Shown here piece after piece: positions 33,170 through 42,325 of a stretch of 64,000 nt of DNA. Within the stretch, counting starts at the first letter, position 1. Each line of letters begins with the position of its first letter. This stretch comes from Lachnospiraceae bacterium (lineage in GTDB: Bacteria; Bacillota; Clostridia; Lachnospirales; Lachnospiraceae): the NCBI GenBank assembly GCA_015057635.1, contig SVEB01000086.1:1-64000 (forward strand). The letters are read 5' to 3'. A program made the position numbers and the translations under genes. The notes beneath the pieces were generated by a model, which was given only the letters and a program-made list of their open reading frames with translations, did no database searches and had not been told where the DNA came from.

Positions 33170-35164
33170 CTACTTGGTATACTTTAAAATCCACTCGGTG
33201 ATCTCTTGTAGGCGGCGAAGTCTGTGGAGCGGCTTTCCGGAGCGGCTCAGTTCGTGGTTCTCACCTTTGAAGTAGCACATTCTCGCCGGCACGCCCTTAT
33301 GCACAAGGGCAGTGTATAGCTGTATCCCTTCCGAGATCGGGCATCGGTAATCCTCATTCGAATGGATAAATAAAGTCGGTGTCGTCATATTTGCGATATA
33401 CTTTAATGGGGAATGCCACCATAGTTTATCCGTTCCATCTAAAAGGTCCTGTCCCTGTTGATCGATCGAAAACATCGTTCCGATATCGCTGATTCCGTAC
33501 ATGGAGATCCAGTTTGAAATTGAGCGCTGTGTTGCTGCACATGCGAAACGGTTCGTATGTCCGATAATCCAGTTCGTCATAAAGCCGCCGTAAGAGCCGC
33601 CGGTCACAGCAACGCGTTTTGGATCGATCTGCGGATACTTTTTAAGAACAGCGTCCGTAAACAGCATAATGCTGTCATAATCAATCGTACCATATTTTCC
33701 GCGGATATCCGCAAATGCATCGCCTCTTCCGTCACTGCCTTCCGGATTGCAGAAGAATACGAAGTAGCCTTCGCTTGCAAGGCACTGCATCTCATGGTAG
33801 AACACCTCGCCATACACGGTTTTCGGTCCGCCGTGAATTTCCAATACGGCTGGATAGGTTTTAGCAGGATCATAATCAATCGGTTTTAATACCCATCCAT
33901 CAATATCCGTAGTTGCACCTTGAATCGTCATTTTCTCAAATTCCGCTACATACTTATCCTTCAATGCATCGGTATTAAAAGAGGTCACAGCGGCAAGATT
34001 TCCCCCCGCAACCGGCATCTCATACAGTTCTTCCAGTCTTCCGTCATACATGCCGATCGCATAAAGGGTATCTCCTGCAATTGCAAATCCATCGATGGAT
34101 CCTTCTTTTTCAATCACAGGCGTGATCTGTCCATCGGCATGAAGTGCATATAGATGGGAAGCATTGCGGATGGTCGTAACAAAGTAAAGGGTATCCCCAT
34201 ATACCTTGTGTGGCATGGAATGACCATAGCGGCAGTCACTTCCGATAGAAGAATAAATCGCATTATCATAAGGAGCGAACAGGGAGATAAGGCTGCCATC
34301 TTCCTTTAGTTCATAGAACCTTGCATTCTCATTGATGCCGTAAGAATTGTTATCAGAAGCAAGCAGGATAAGACGGTCTTTGATCCAAAAAAGATTGGAA
34401 ATGCTATATGTACGGGATTCGTCAACCGGCACGATCTTTCCATCATTTAAGTCATAATAATACAGGTTATCCTTATAAGTTGGTTCCGTCTCAAATGTCT
34501 CTCCGGAAAAATAAATACGGTCTCCGGCAGCCTCATACACCCCCGTATTAAAAGAAGGAGAGGTGATCCGGGTTACCGATCCATTTTTCTCATCAAAGAG
34601 GAACAGGCCGGTTCTTGTTTTCTGAATAAAGCTTCCGCCATTTATCCAAAATGGAATCTCATCCAAAACTTCGTAATCTGCATTCTCTTTCTTCTCTTTG
34701 GAAACAGCCTCTTTTTCTTCCTTTGTCATCAGATGGTAATCCGGATACTGCATATCCACTCCCGCCATCACAACATAGAGCCCATCCTTTATCTTTTCTA
34801 ACTTCTGTACAGAAAGCGGAAGTTCAAAAGCTTTCTTTGCCTCTCCGCCATGGATGGAGATACGGTAAAAGCTTGTGAAGATTTCTTTTGCTTCCACTCT
34901 CTTTTTATCCGCTTCCAAACGGATAGCAGGGAATAGGATCGTATCATCGTCATCCCATAAAAAAGATCCTTCCTTATCCTGAGCGGTTAACTGAAATGGT
35001 GCCTTGCCTGATGCCTTATCATAAATCCACAGGTTGGAGCAGTAGCGATTCTCTTCTTTGTCACAATGAGAGACAACAAAGCAGAGCTTCTTTTGGTCCG
35101 GAGATTCTGTCGGATTGGATAAAAAACGATAAGTAAGCAGGTCTTCGCGTTCAATCTTATTCAT
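33170..35164 (-). CDS. S9-family prolyl oligopeptidase / acylaminoacyl peptidase
   Basis: A 664-residue cytoplasmic serine peptidase. Residues 1 to about 390 form a beta-propeller-like domain (WD/PQQ-type repeats such as PVDESRTYSISNLFWIKDRLI). The C-terminal alpha/beta hydrolase domain contains LEIHGGPKTVYG, nucleophile GGSYGGFMTNW, Asp in HSNEDYRCP and His in GENHELSRSG. It is expected to release acylated or N-terminal residues from short peptides. No export signal. AGGAGGATTAAAGT precedes the ATG. It is convergent with the hydrolase gene and divergent from the S41 gene. Confidence 0.93.
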   Translation of the reverse strand: MNKIEREDLLTYRFLSNPTESPDQKKLCFVVSHCDKEENRYCSNLWIYDKASGKAPFQLTAQDKEGSFLWDDDDTILFPAIRLEADKKRVEAKEIFTSFYRISIHGGEAKKAFELPLSVQKLEKIKDGLYVVMAGVDMQYPDYHLMTKEEKEAVSKEKKENADYEVLDEIPFWINGGSFIQKTRTGLFLFDEKNGSVTRITSPSFNTGVYEAAGDRIYFSGETFETEPTYKDNLYYYDLNDGKIVPVDESRTYSISNLFWIKDRLILLASDNNSYGINENARFYELKEDGSLISLFAPYDNAIYSSIGSDCRYGHSMPHKVYGDTLYFVTTIRNASHLYALHADGQITPVIEKEGSIDGFAIAGDTLYAIGMYDGRLEELYEMPVAGGNLAAVTSFNTDALKDKYVAEFEKMTIQGATTDIDGWVLKPIDYDPAKTYPAVLEIHGGPKTVYGEVFYHEMQCLASEGYFVFFCNPEGSDGRGDAFADIRGKYGTIDYDSIMLFTDAVLKKYPQIDPKRVAVTGGSYGGFMTNWIIGHTNRFACAATQRSISNWISMYGISDIGTMFSIDQQGQDLLDGTDKLWWHSPLKYIANMTTPTLFIHSNEDYRCPISEGIQLYTALVHKGVPARMCYFKGENHELSRSGKPLHRLRRLQEITEWILKYTK

Positions 35165-35476
35165 ACTTTAATCCTCCTGTATAAAAAATCAGATTTTAGG
35201 CCTGATGAAATTTTATCAGGCTGAACCTATGAGCAGTATTATAGCACAACTTATATAAAATACTAGTAAATTATTCCTTTAAATGGGAAAAGCAATGAAA
35301 AGGTGTATTGATTCCTTATAAAGAATGAACTTTAGAAGTGTTAAAAAGGCAGAATAATAAAAATTGTCCGCTCATAGTAAGGAATGGTATATTTCCAATA
35401 ACAGCATTATTCTGTATAATAAAGGTATTCCTTATGAGCAGGATAAGACTTATAGGATTACATAGGAGGTATCAGG

Positions 35477-36763
35477 ATGAGAAAAGCAGGAAAAAGAATG
35501 TTATACATTGGGGCTGGGATTATAGTATTGACAGGGTTACTTTACACAGGATACCAAAAGTTTGTAGATCCAAGAAGGGATGCGGTTAGTGCGATGAAAG
35601 AATCCATTTCCCTGACGGATACTATGACAAAGGCAGAAGCGAAGGAAGACTTAAACTATCTGATGGATAAATTAAGAAAGTTCCATCCGGCCTGGAGTGA
35701 TGATACAAAGAATATGACAAAACAGGTAGAAGAGCAGTATCAGATGGAGCTTACAAACTTAGACGATACAATGAGCATGCTAGAATTATGGCAGGCAGCA
35801 TCCCGGATCGTTCATCAGATGAGCGATGCCCATACAAGAGTTTCCACAAGCCGCTTAGACGGGGAATATCGTTACAGGGTTGCAGAGGATGGCATTACGG
35901 TATCTGATATGATAGCAGTGAACAAAGAACCGATGGATGAGATCAAGAAACGTTTCCTTTCCTTATGGCCATATGAGTTAGAATCCTATGGAATCGTGCG
36001 GTTTGAAAAATATATTGTGTATCAGGAGTATATGGAGTTAGCGGGAGTGGATACCACAAATGGAGTGGATATCACCTATCGCCTTGACGGGGAAGAAGTG
36101 ACCAAACATTATGAGGCAGAGATTTGGAAGGATGAAGCAAAGGATTTCGTGTCTTATCAGATTAATGAGGCTAAAAATCTGGGAATCTTTACGCTGACTT
36201 CCTGTAAAGAAAGCAGTCTGTATGACGAAAGGCTGCAGCAGTTCTTTGCAGAAGTAAAGGAAAAAGGAATTACGAATATTGCCGTAGACCTTCGGGAGAA
36301 CAATGGCGGCTGGATTCCGGCCGTAAAGGAATTCTTAACATATGTGGATACCGATACCTATACATACTGCAATAACCTCCGAACCAGGATGGGAATGTTC
36401 TGGTATAAGGAAAAAGAGCAGATTCAGAATGAAAAGAAAACGGATGCATTTTCCGGAAATATCTATGTGCTGACATCCGCAAAGACATTCAGTTCCGCGA
36501 TGGACTTTGCGATGGTCATCATGGACAATGATTTGGGGACGATTATTGGTGAGATCCCGGGAAATATGCCGGACAGCTATACCATAAACTTAAAGTATCA
36601 GCTTCCGAATTCCGGCTTAAAGCTTGTAGTATCTGGGGGAGAGCAGAACCGGATCGATGAAACGAAATCCGGACAACCGTTAATACCGGATTATGAGACA
36701 GAAGCGGACGAAGCGCTTAATAAGGTATATGAGCTTAGCGAAGGGGAGGCATCACATAAATAG
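35477..36763 (+). CDS. S41-family (tail-specific protease-like) peptidase
   Basis: A 428-residue protein with an N-terminal hydrophobic anchor (residues 9-27) and a C-terminal S41 catalytic region: NIAVDLRENNGGWIPAVKEF (conserved D-x-R-x-N-x-GG) and VLTSAKTFSSAMDFA with the predicted nucleophilic Ser and a downstream Met/Asp helix. A PDZ domain is not obvious. Extracytoplasmic location is expected. GGAGGTATCAGG sets the ATG start. Its promoter region (around 35369-35440) contains GCTCATAGTAAGGAAT and its partial inverse ATTCCTTATGAGC on either side of a TATAAT. Confidence 0.82.
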   Translation: MRKAGKRMLYIGAGIIVLTGLLYTGYQKFVDPRRDAVSAMKESISLTDTMTKAEAKEDLNYLMDKLRKFHPAWSDDTKNMTKQVEEQYQMELTNLDDTMSMLELWQAASRIVHQMSDAHTRVSTSRLDGEYRYRVAEDGITVSDMIAVNKEPMDEIKKRFLSLWPYELESYGIVRFEKYIVYQEYMELAGVDTTNGVDITYRLDGEEVTKHYEAEIWKDEAKDFVSYQINEAKNLGIFTLTSCKESSLYDERLQQFFAEVKEKGITNIAVDLRENNGGWIPAVKEFLTYVDTDTYTYCNNLRTRMGMFWYKEKEQIQNEKKTDAFSGNIYVLTSAKTFSSAMDFAMVIMDNDLGTIIGEIPGNMPDSYTINLKYQLPNSGLKLVVSGGEQNRIDETKSGQPLIPDYETEADEALNKVYELSEGEASHK

Positions 36764-36914
36764 GGGAGTTCTTTTATTTCTTTATCTAAAAGCAGCCATC
36801 ATCATAGCGGCAATCATATAGGCCGGGGCATTTCGTTGTAGTATCAACTTGCGCAAATGTGGTATAATGAAAATATGTTTTCGGACAAGTACGATTTACG
36901 GAGGATTTTAATTT

Positions 36915-37670
36915 ATGTTAGATCAGGTGAAGTTTATGGAAACACTGCGTTCTGTAGCAGAAATCGCAAGAGTTTCCACAAGCCCGCTTTCAAAAGAAGA
37001 AGTTATAAATTATTTTGATATGGAATTAACCGAAGAGCAGCAGGAGATGGTATATCAGTATATCTTAACACCGCCTCAGGAAGAGGAAGAGGTTCCAGCG
37101 GAAGAAGAAAGTAAGCAGGAAGATGCACAGGAAGAAGAAGGAGAGTCTAAGTTGGAAGGACAGAATTCTATCTTCTTAGAGATGTACTTAGAGGATATCA
37201 ATCAGGTTCCGACTCTTAGTCCATCCGAGGAAAGCGCAGCTTATATACGTCTGATTGAAGGCGAGAAGGATGTGATGACAGCGATTTCCGATCACTGGCT
37301 TACTAAGGTTGTGGAGCTTGCAAAAGGATATGCCGCTTATCCGGTGAATATCGAAGATCTGATCCAGGAAGGCAATATCGGCTTATTAAGCGGTCTTGCT
37401 GCTCTTTGCGGAATGAGAAAGAAGATAGATGTTGCAGAGTATTTAAAGGAGTCTGTTCAGAAGGCAATGGAGGATTTCATTGACGAGAACAGCACGGAGG
37501 ATGATCTGACAAGCACCGTAATCGCAAAGACTACATTAATTACCGAAGCGAAGAAGGCATTGGAAAAAGAATTGGGCCGTGAATGCACAATCGCAGAACT
37601 CGCTTCCTACACCCGCCTCACCGAAGAAGAAATCTCTGATATTCTGATGCTTTCGAATCCGGAGAAATAG
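36915..37670 (+). CDS. Sigma-70-like protein lacking region 4
   Basis: A 251-residue protein. After an N-terminal helical part and a very acidic linker (residues about 52-85, EEEEVPAEEESKQEDAQEEE), it shows sigma region 1.2-like sequence (FLEMYLEDINQVPTLSPSEE), region 2-like sequence (KVVELAKGYAAYPVNIEDLIQEGNIGLL) and region 3-like sequence (ELGRECTIAELASYTRLTEEEI), then stops. Region 4, which reads the -35 element and binds anti-sigma factors, is absent, and region 2 lacks the aromatic melting motif. It may be a sigma-like regulatory protein rather than a working sigma factor. A -10-like TATAAT lies at 36863-36868. Confidence 0.75.
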   Translation: MLDQVKFMETLRSVAEIARVSTSPLSKEEVINYFDMELTEEQQEMVYQYILTPPQEEEEVPAEEESKQEDAQEEEGESKLEGQNSIFLEMYLEDINQVPTLSPSEESAAYIRLIEGEKDVMTAISDHWLTKVVELAKGYAAYPVNIEDLIQEGNIGLLSGLAALCGMRKKIDVAEYLKESVQKAMEDFIDENSTEDDLTSTVIAKTTLITEAKKALEKELGRECTIAELASYTRLTEEEISDILMLSNPEK

Positions 37671-37694
37671 GGGGGCGTCGCGAGTTTGGTGCGA

Positions 37695-37925
37695 GGGCCA
37701 GGTGAAGACGCACGAAGCGCCGTCCCAGAGCCGTCGGAAATCGATATTTTCCGCTGTTCGTCACAAGCTCGGACAAAAGGGGAGGAAGTCCTCGACTATC
37801 AGACAGGAAAGCACTGTCTGCTATTCGAGGACTTCCTCCCCTTTTGTTCGCCTTGATGCCGTACAGCCGGAAAAATCGATTTCCGACGGCTCTGGGACGG
37901 CGCTTCGTGCGTCTTCACCTGGCCC
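37695..37925. repeat. Long palindrome family, copy C (112-bp arms)
   Basis: Two 112-bp arms around a 7-base loop (GAAAGCA). The outermost 51 bp (from GGGCCAGGTGAAGACGCACG to ...GTCGGAAATCGAT) are perfectly complementary. The middle 30 bp are imperfect and match the conserved block (TTCCGGCTGTACGGCATCAAG on the right strand reversed). The inner 21 bp are again perfect and capped by CAGACAG / CTGTCTG. Orientation as copy A. It lies between two plus-strand genes. The remainder of the gap (37926-38237) is purine-rich with no supported gene. Confidence 0.88.
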
Positions 37926-38237
37926 TTGTCGGATGATTGGGGCGTCGGAGGATGTTCGGAGTCAGGGATTTCGTGAGGAGATAGGATATAAAGAGAAGGC
38001 AGAATACAGAGGGAATGCAAAGATGGCAGAGTGGAGAGGGGACCGATGTGAGCTGGAAGATGAGGTGATAGAAGGTGAAGGGAGAATGAAACTGGGATTG
38101 AGATTGGAATGAAAAAGGATGTGAAAAGATTAAAATGTCCAGAAAAAGGATAAATATGGTTACAGCATGCAGGGATTTATGGTAGCATAAGGGAGAAGGC
38201 ATTTTGTGATGTGAGTGAAGGAAGAAAGGAGTTTTTT

Positions 38238-39956
38238 ATGGAAATCGGAACAGATTATAAGTTTGGGGAGATCCCGTATGTGAAACCGGATTTTGATGAG
38301 ATTCAGGAGAAGGTGAATGAGCTGACCGAGAGGCTAAGGAAGGCGGAAGCGTTTGATGAGGTACAGAAGGTGCTGGAGGATAAGAAGGCGCTGGAGGATG
38401 ATTTTACGCTGATGGTTTATATGGCGTATATCAGAAGCTATCAGGACTGTACGGATGAGTTTTATCAGAAGGAAGTACAGGATGTGATGCCGCAGATGGT
38501 GATGCTTGATATGAGCGGATTTAATGATGCGCTGATTGGATCTTCCTATGGGGAACAGATTGATCGTACTTATGGGGCCGAGTTTTTGGAGAAGATCCGG
38601 ACGGATAACCGGTTACATACGAATGGCAAGGAGCTGATGGCAAAGGAACAGGAACTGATTGCGAAGTATCAGCAGTTAAAGGCTTCGATGAAGATTTCAT
38701 TTGATGGGAAGATGCTAAGTGAAGCAGAACTGAATAAGTACCGGGAAAGCCTTGACCGGGAGACGAGAAAGAATGCGACGGAGGCGTTGTATCAGGCACT
38801 GTTGGCAGATAAGGAGGAGTACGAATCAATCTTAAATGAACTGATCCATACGAGACTTGCGATCGCAAAGGCAAATGGATTTGAGGATTATTTGGAATAT
38901 GCCAATATGGATATGGGCCGACGCGGATATGGTGAAAAAGAGTTGCAGGCATTCTGTGATCAGGTGAAACGGGATCTGGTACCGTTTATCGCAAAGCTAA
39001 AGAAGGAACAGGCAAAGAGGCTAGGGGTGACAAGCCTGAAATGCTACGATGAACTGGTAGGATTTGCGGACGGAAACCCGGAACCGGCAGGAGATGATGG
39101 GTATCTGACGAAAGCGGCAAGCCGGATGTATTATGATCTGTCTGAGAATATGGGACGATTTTTTGATTCAATGCTGGAACATGGGCTTTTGGATATTAAG
39201 GGAACTCCGAATAAGATTGCCAATATGGGATTTACCGTTGGGCTTTCTAAGATAAAGATGCCATTTGTATTCGGTAACTGTAATGGGACTTCATTCGATG
39301 TGACAGTGCTGACACATGAAGTGGGACATGCTTATCAGGGATATCTGACGATGAAAGAACAGAAGCTGAATGAATATATGGAATTATGCAACGATATTGT
39401 GGAAGTGCCTTCTAAGACGATGGAGCTGTTCACACTGCCGTATGCGAAAGATTTCTATGGAAAGGATGCGGATAAGTTCCAGGCTTACTTTATGCAGGAG
39501 GCGCTGGAGGATATCAGCGGATACTGTAAGATCAATGAGTTTGAATCCTGGATGTACCGAAACCCGGATGCAGGGATAGAGGAGAAAGCAGCAGAGTTTG
39601 AACGGATTGCAAGGCTTTATAGTCCATGGCTTGATAACTCCGATTTTGCAGAATATATCAAGGAAGGATGTATGCTGTTTCGCAACATGGCCATCTATAT
39701 GTTCCCGAAATATGTGATCAGCTATGCCTTATCGGAAATGTGTGCGATGCAGTTTAAGGTAAGGATGGAAGAGGATAAGAAGAGCACCTGGGAGGCATAT
39801 GAAAGACTGTGTGCAGCAGGCGGAAGCCTGGATTATCCGGAACTGCTAAAGTTAGCGGGACTTAGTGTGGCATATGAGGAAGGTTCGGTGAAGCGTTCTA
39901 CCGAATATGCAGTGAAATGGCTGGAGGAACATATAAAGGAAACGAAACAAGACTAG
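38238..39956 (+). CDS. pepF: M3-family oligoendopeptidase
   Basis: A 572-residue zinc metallopeptidase of the PepF/M3B group. The motif HEVGHAYQGYL (around residue 365) supplies two His ligands and the catalytic Glu, with the third ligand in the downstream helix (NDIVEVPSKTMELF). N-terminal helical domain to about 200. No signal peptide, so it degrades medium-length peptides in the cytoplasm. The frame opens at a GTG nine codons upstream, but AGAAAGGAG fixes MEIGTDYKF at 38238. It is transcribed alone, about 310 bp after palindrome C. Confidence 0.93.
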   Translation: MEIGTDYKFGEIPYVKPDFDEIQEKVNELTERLRKAEAFDEVQKVLEDKKALEDDFTLMVYMAYIRSYQDCTDEFYQKEVQDVMPQMVMLDMSGFNDALIGSSYGEQIDRTYGAEFLEKIRTDNRLHTNGKELMAKEQELIAKYQQLKASMKISFDGKMLSEAELNKYRESLDRETRKNATEALYQALLADKEEYESILNELIHTRLAIAKANGFEDYLEYANMDMGRRGYGEKELQAFCDQVKRDLVPFIAKLKKEQAKRLGVTSLKCYDELVGFADGNPEPAGDDGYLTKAASRMYYDLSENMGRFFDSMLEHGLLDIKGTPNKIANMGFTVGLSKIKMPFVFGNCNGTSFDVTVLTHEVGHAYQGYLTMKEQKLNEYMELCNDIVEVPSKTMELFTLPYAKDFYGKDADKFQAYFMQEALEDISGYCKINEFESWMYRNPDAGIEEKAAEFERIARLYSPWLDNSDFAEYIKEGCMLFRNMAIYMFPKYVISYALSEMCAMQFKVRMEEDKKSTWEAYERLCAAGGSLDYPELLKLAGLSVAYEEGSVKRSTEYAVKWLEEHIKETKQD

Positions 39957-40009
39957 GAAGGAAAAAAATTTAGGTTTTGGGATCTGAAACTATATGAAAC
40001 AGGAAGAAG

Positions 40010-40046
40010 AGCTGTCTGGTAGGAAGATTACCGGCAGCTTTTTTTG
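40010..40046 (+). terminator. Intrinsic terminator
   Basis: AGCTGtCtGGTA / TACCGGCAGCT stem, GGAAGAT loop, T7 run, downstream of the M3 peptidase gene. Confidence 0.82.
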
Positions 40047-40111
40047 TTGCATGGGATTATTTTACATAATGAATCGGAACCTAATAGGAAAATAAGATTC
40101 CATACCTGGAT

Positions 40112-40159
40112 TTAACATTTTAAGCCTGATATTTAACAATCTCTTTCAGGAGCTTAACA
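40112..40159 (+). promoter_or_regulatory. Pho-box-like array: three TTAACA at 21-bp period
   Basis: TTAACA occurs at 40112-40117, 40133-40138 and 40154-40159, exactly 21 bp (two helical turns) apart. TTAACA repeats on one helix face are the binding sites of PhoP in Bacillus. A -10-like TATGAT follows at 40192-40197. This fits phosphate-starvation control of the Ugp-like operon downstream. Confidence 0.6.
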
Positions 40160-40226
40160 TAACCGCTCCTTTGCTTTTTACAACTGCCTGGTATGATAGA
40201 GGCAAATGAAGAAAGGAGATACCAGA

Positions 40227-41351
40227 TTGAATAAAATCAAATTAGTGGATGTAAAGAAGTCTTATGAAAAAGACAATACGGTGATTGAAAATCTGAATTT
40301 AAATATTGAAGAAGGAAGCTTTACCGTGCTTCTTGGACCGTCCGGATGCGGAAAGTCCACAACACTCCGAATGATTGCAGGTCTTGAGAAGGAGAGCGGC
40401 GGAGAGATTATCATGGATGGAAACAGCATGAAAGGCGTGGAACCCGGGGAACGGGATATCGCGATGGTATTTCAGAACTATGCGCTCTATCCCACCATGA
40501 CGGTACGGGAGAATATCGAGTTTGGCTTAAAGAATAACCGGGTGCCGAAGGAGGAGAGAAGAAAGCAGATCAAAGAGATTGGGGAGGTCGTTGGCCTTAC
40601 CGAATATATGAAGAGACGTCCGCAGTCTTTATCTGGCGGACAGAGGCAGAGGGTGGCGCTTGCAAGAGCAATGGTAAAGAATCCATCCGTCTTTTTAATG
40701 GATGAGCCGTTATCCAATCTGGATGCCAAGTTAAGAAGCCAGTTAAGAACGGAATTAATTGAGCTGCATCACCGGTTAAAAACGACCTTTATCTATGTAA
40801 CCCATGATCAGGTAGAAGCGATGTCCATGGGAACCGATATTGTGCTTTTAAATGAAGGAAAGATCATGCAGAAAGGTAGTCCGCTTGAGATTTACAATAA
40901 TCCGGCGAATGTATTTACCGCCCAGTTTATTGGCACTCCGCCTATGAACATTCTGAAAAATGACGGAAAGCTTTTAAAGGTTCCGAAAGAGGCTGCATAT
41001 ATAGGATTCCGTCCGGAGCATGGCATCCTTCAGAAAAGTGATTTTTGGATGGATGGGGAATTAAGCCTGAGAGGAAAAGTCGTTACCCATGAGATGTTAG
41101 GTTCGGAAGTATTATATAAAGTAGAAACAGATTACGGAAGAATCAATGTGAAAGCGTTTGACTTAGGGACTCAGTTTGAAGGCGATGTGGTCGTATGTAT
41201 TCCGCAGGAGAAGTTATATTATTTCAATGACAAAGAAGAAAGGATCGCCTATGCCGAGGAAAAAGAGAAAAAAAGCCTGGCAGGGGTAAGAAGCAGCAAG
41301 ATAACAAGGAGCAGCCAACAGGAGGCAGGCATATGTATGACGAGAGTGTAA
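40227..41351 (+). CDS. ABC importer ATPase, UgpC/MsmX-type
   Basis: A 374-residue ATPase: Walker A GPSGCGKST, Q-loop MVFQNYALYPTMTV, signature LSGGQRQRV, Walker B VFLMDEPLSNLDAKLR and H-loop YVTHDQVEAM, followed by a C-terminal regulatory MOP/TOBE domain (about 235-345) and a short basic tail. These features define the CUT1 ATPases (UgpC/MalK/MsmX). The start is a TTG at 40227, 7 bases after AAAGGAG; the ATG at 40206 precedes that ribosome site. It heads an operon with two permeases, a binding protein and a phosphodiesterase, under Pho-box-like repeats, which points to glycerol-3-phosphate or glycerophosphodiester uptake. Confidence 0.9.
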   Translation: MNKIKLVDVKKSYEKDNTVIENLNLNIEEGSFTVLLGPSGCGKSTTLRMIAGLEKESGGEIIMDGNSMKGVEPGERDIAMVFQNYALYPTMTVRENIEFGLKNNRVPKEERRKQIKEIGEVVGLTEYMKRRPQSLSGGQRQRVALARAMVKNPSVFLMDEPLSNLDAKLRSQLRTELIELHHRLKTTFIYVTHDQVEAMSMGTDIVLLNEGKIMQKGSPLEIYNNPANVFTAQFIGTPPMNILKNDGKLLKVPKEAAYIGFRPEHGILQKSDFWMDGELSLRGKVVTHEMLGSEVLYKVETDYGRINVKAFDLGTQFEGDVVVCIPQEKLYYFNDKEERIAYAEEKEKKSLAGVRSSKITRSSQQEAGICMTRV

Positions 41352-42316
41352 TGGAAGAGCCCTTCTTGGATGAGGGGATACTGATAGAGCCGCTTTTTCC
41401 TAAGAAAGAGAAGGAGAAAGAAAACACAGCGGCTGTATGGAGAAAGAAAGCTGCAAGCCTTGCAAAAAAAGCCATTCCCTATGGAATGATTGCTCCGGCA
41501 ATGGTGGTCTTTGCTGTATTTATGATCTATCCGATCGCATATATGATCTACTTAAGTTTTTTTAAATGGAACATGCTAAGTGAGAAAGTATGGATCGGCT
41601 TTGGCAATTTTAAGAAGTTGTTCACCGATGCGGAATTTCTTGAGGTACTGACAACAACGGTTAAGTTTATGGCAGGAACAGTAGCGGGCACCATTATACT
41701 GGCATTATTATTAGCGCTTTATTTAAAGAGGAATACAAAGATCAACCGTTTTTTGCAGAGCGTCGTATTCGCGCCGTATATCGTATCCTTAGTATCCGTA
41801 GCATTTATCTTCATGTGGATGATGGATTCGGACCTGGGACTGTTAAATTATATCTTAAGTTTCGTTGGAATCGATCCGGTAAGATGGTTAGATGACCCGA
41901 AGGTTGCGATCTACTCTCTGGTGCTCGTAAACATCTGGAAGGGAGTCGGCTACTATACTTTAATTTTTGTATCCGCGCTTCAGAGCATACCCCCGTATCT
42001 ATATGAGGCTGCAATGCTTGACCGCACCGGTCGCATGAAGACATTTTTTAAGATTACCCTTCCGATGATCTCCCCGACTTTATTCTTTGTAACCTTAACC
42101 GGCATTATCTCTGGGTTTAAGGTATTTGAGACAATCAGTATTATGACGGGAGGCGGCAATAAGACCAATACTCTTGTATTTAATATCTATGAATAAGGAT
42201 TTTCTTATTATAAGATCGGCTATGCCTCTGCAATGGGTGTGATCTTAATGGCAGTGATCGGTATTCTGACGATCCTGTATTTCAAATGTCTAAGCAAAAA
42301 AGTGTACTATCGATAG
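41333..42316 (+). pseudogene. ABC permease, UgpA-like, interrupted by an in-frame TAA
   Basis: The frame codes for a CUT1 permease (six-helix region, EAA loop YEAAMLDRTGRMKTFFKITLP) and stops at a TAA (42194-42196) after residue 287, in NTLVFNIYE. Translation beyond the stop continues in the same frame for 39 codons (GFSYYKIGYASAMGVILMAV...KKVYYR) to a TAG at 42314-42316. Those residues are the expected C-terminus with the last transmembrane helix; relatives usually have Gln at the stop position, so a CAA-to-TAA change is the simplest explanation. The start overlaps the ATPase gene by 19 bases. If the stop is real, the importer lacks a complete channel subunit. Confidence 0.85.
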
Positions 42317-42325
42317 GAGGAAAGA

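Noticed and set aside
37702-38112. 136-residue open frame across palindrome C
   Set aside because: Its first two thirds are the palindrome itself, with low-complexity Arg/Ser-rich translation, and there is no ribosome site.
38521-38952. 143-residue minus-strand frame opposite the M3 peptidase gene
   Set aside because: Shadow of the real gene; His/Pro/Ser-rich translation and no ribosome site.
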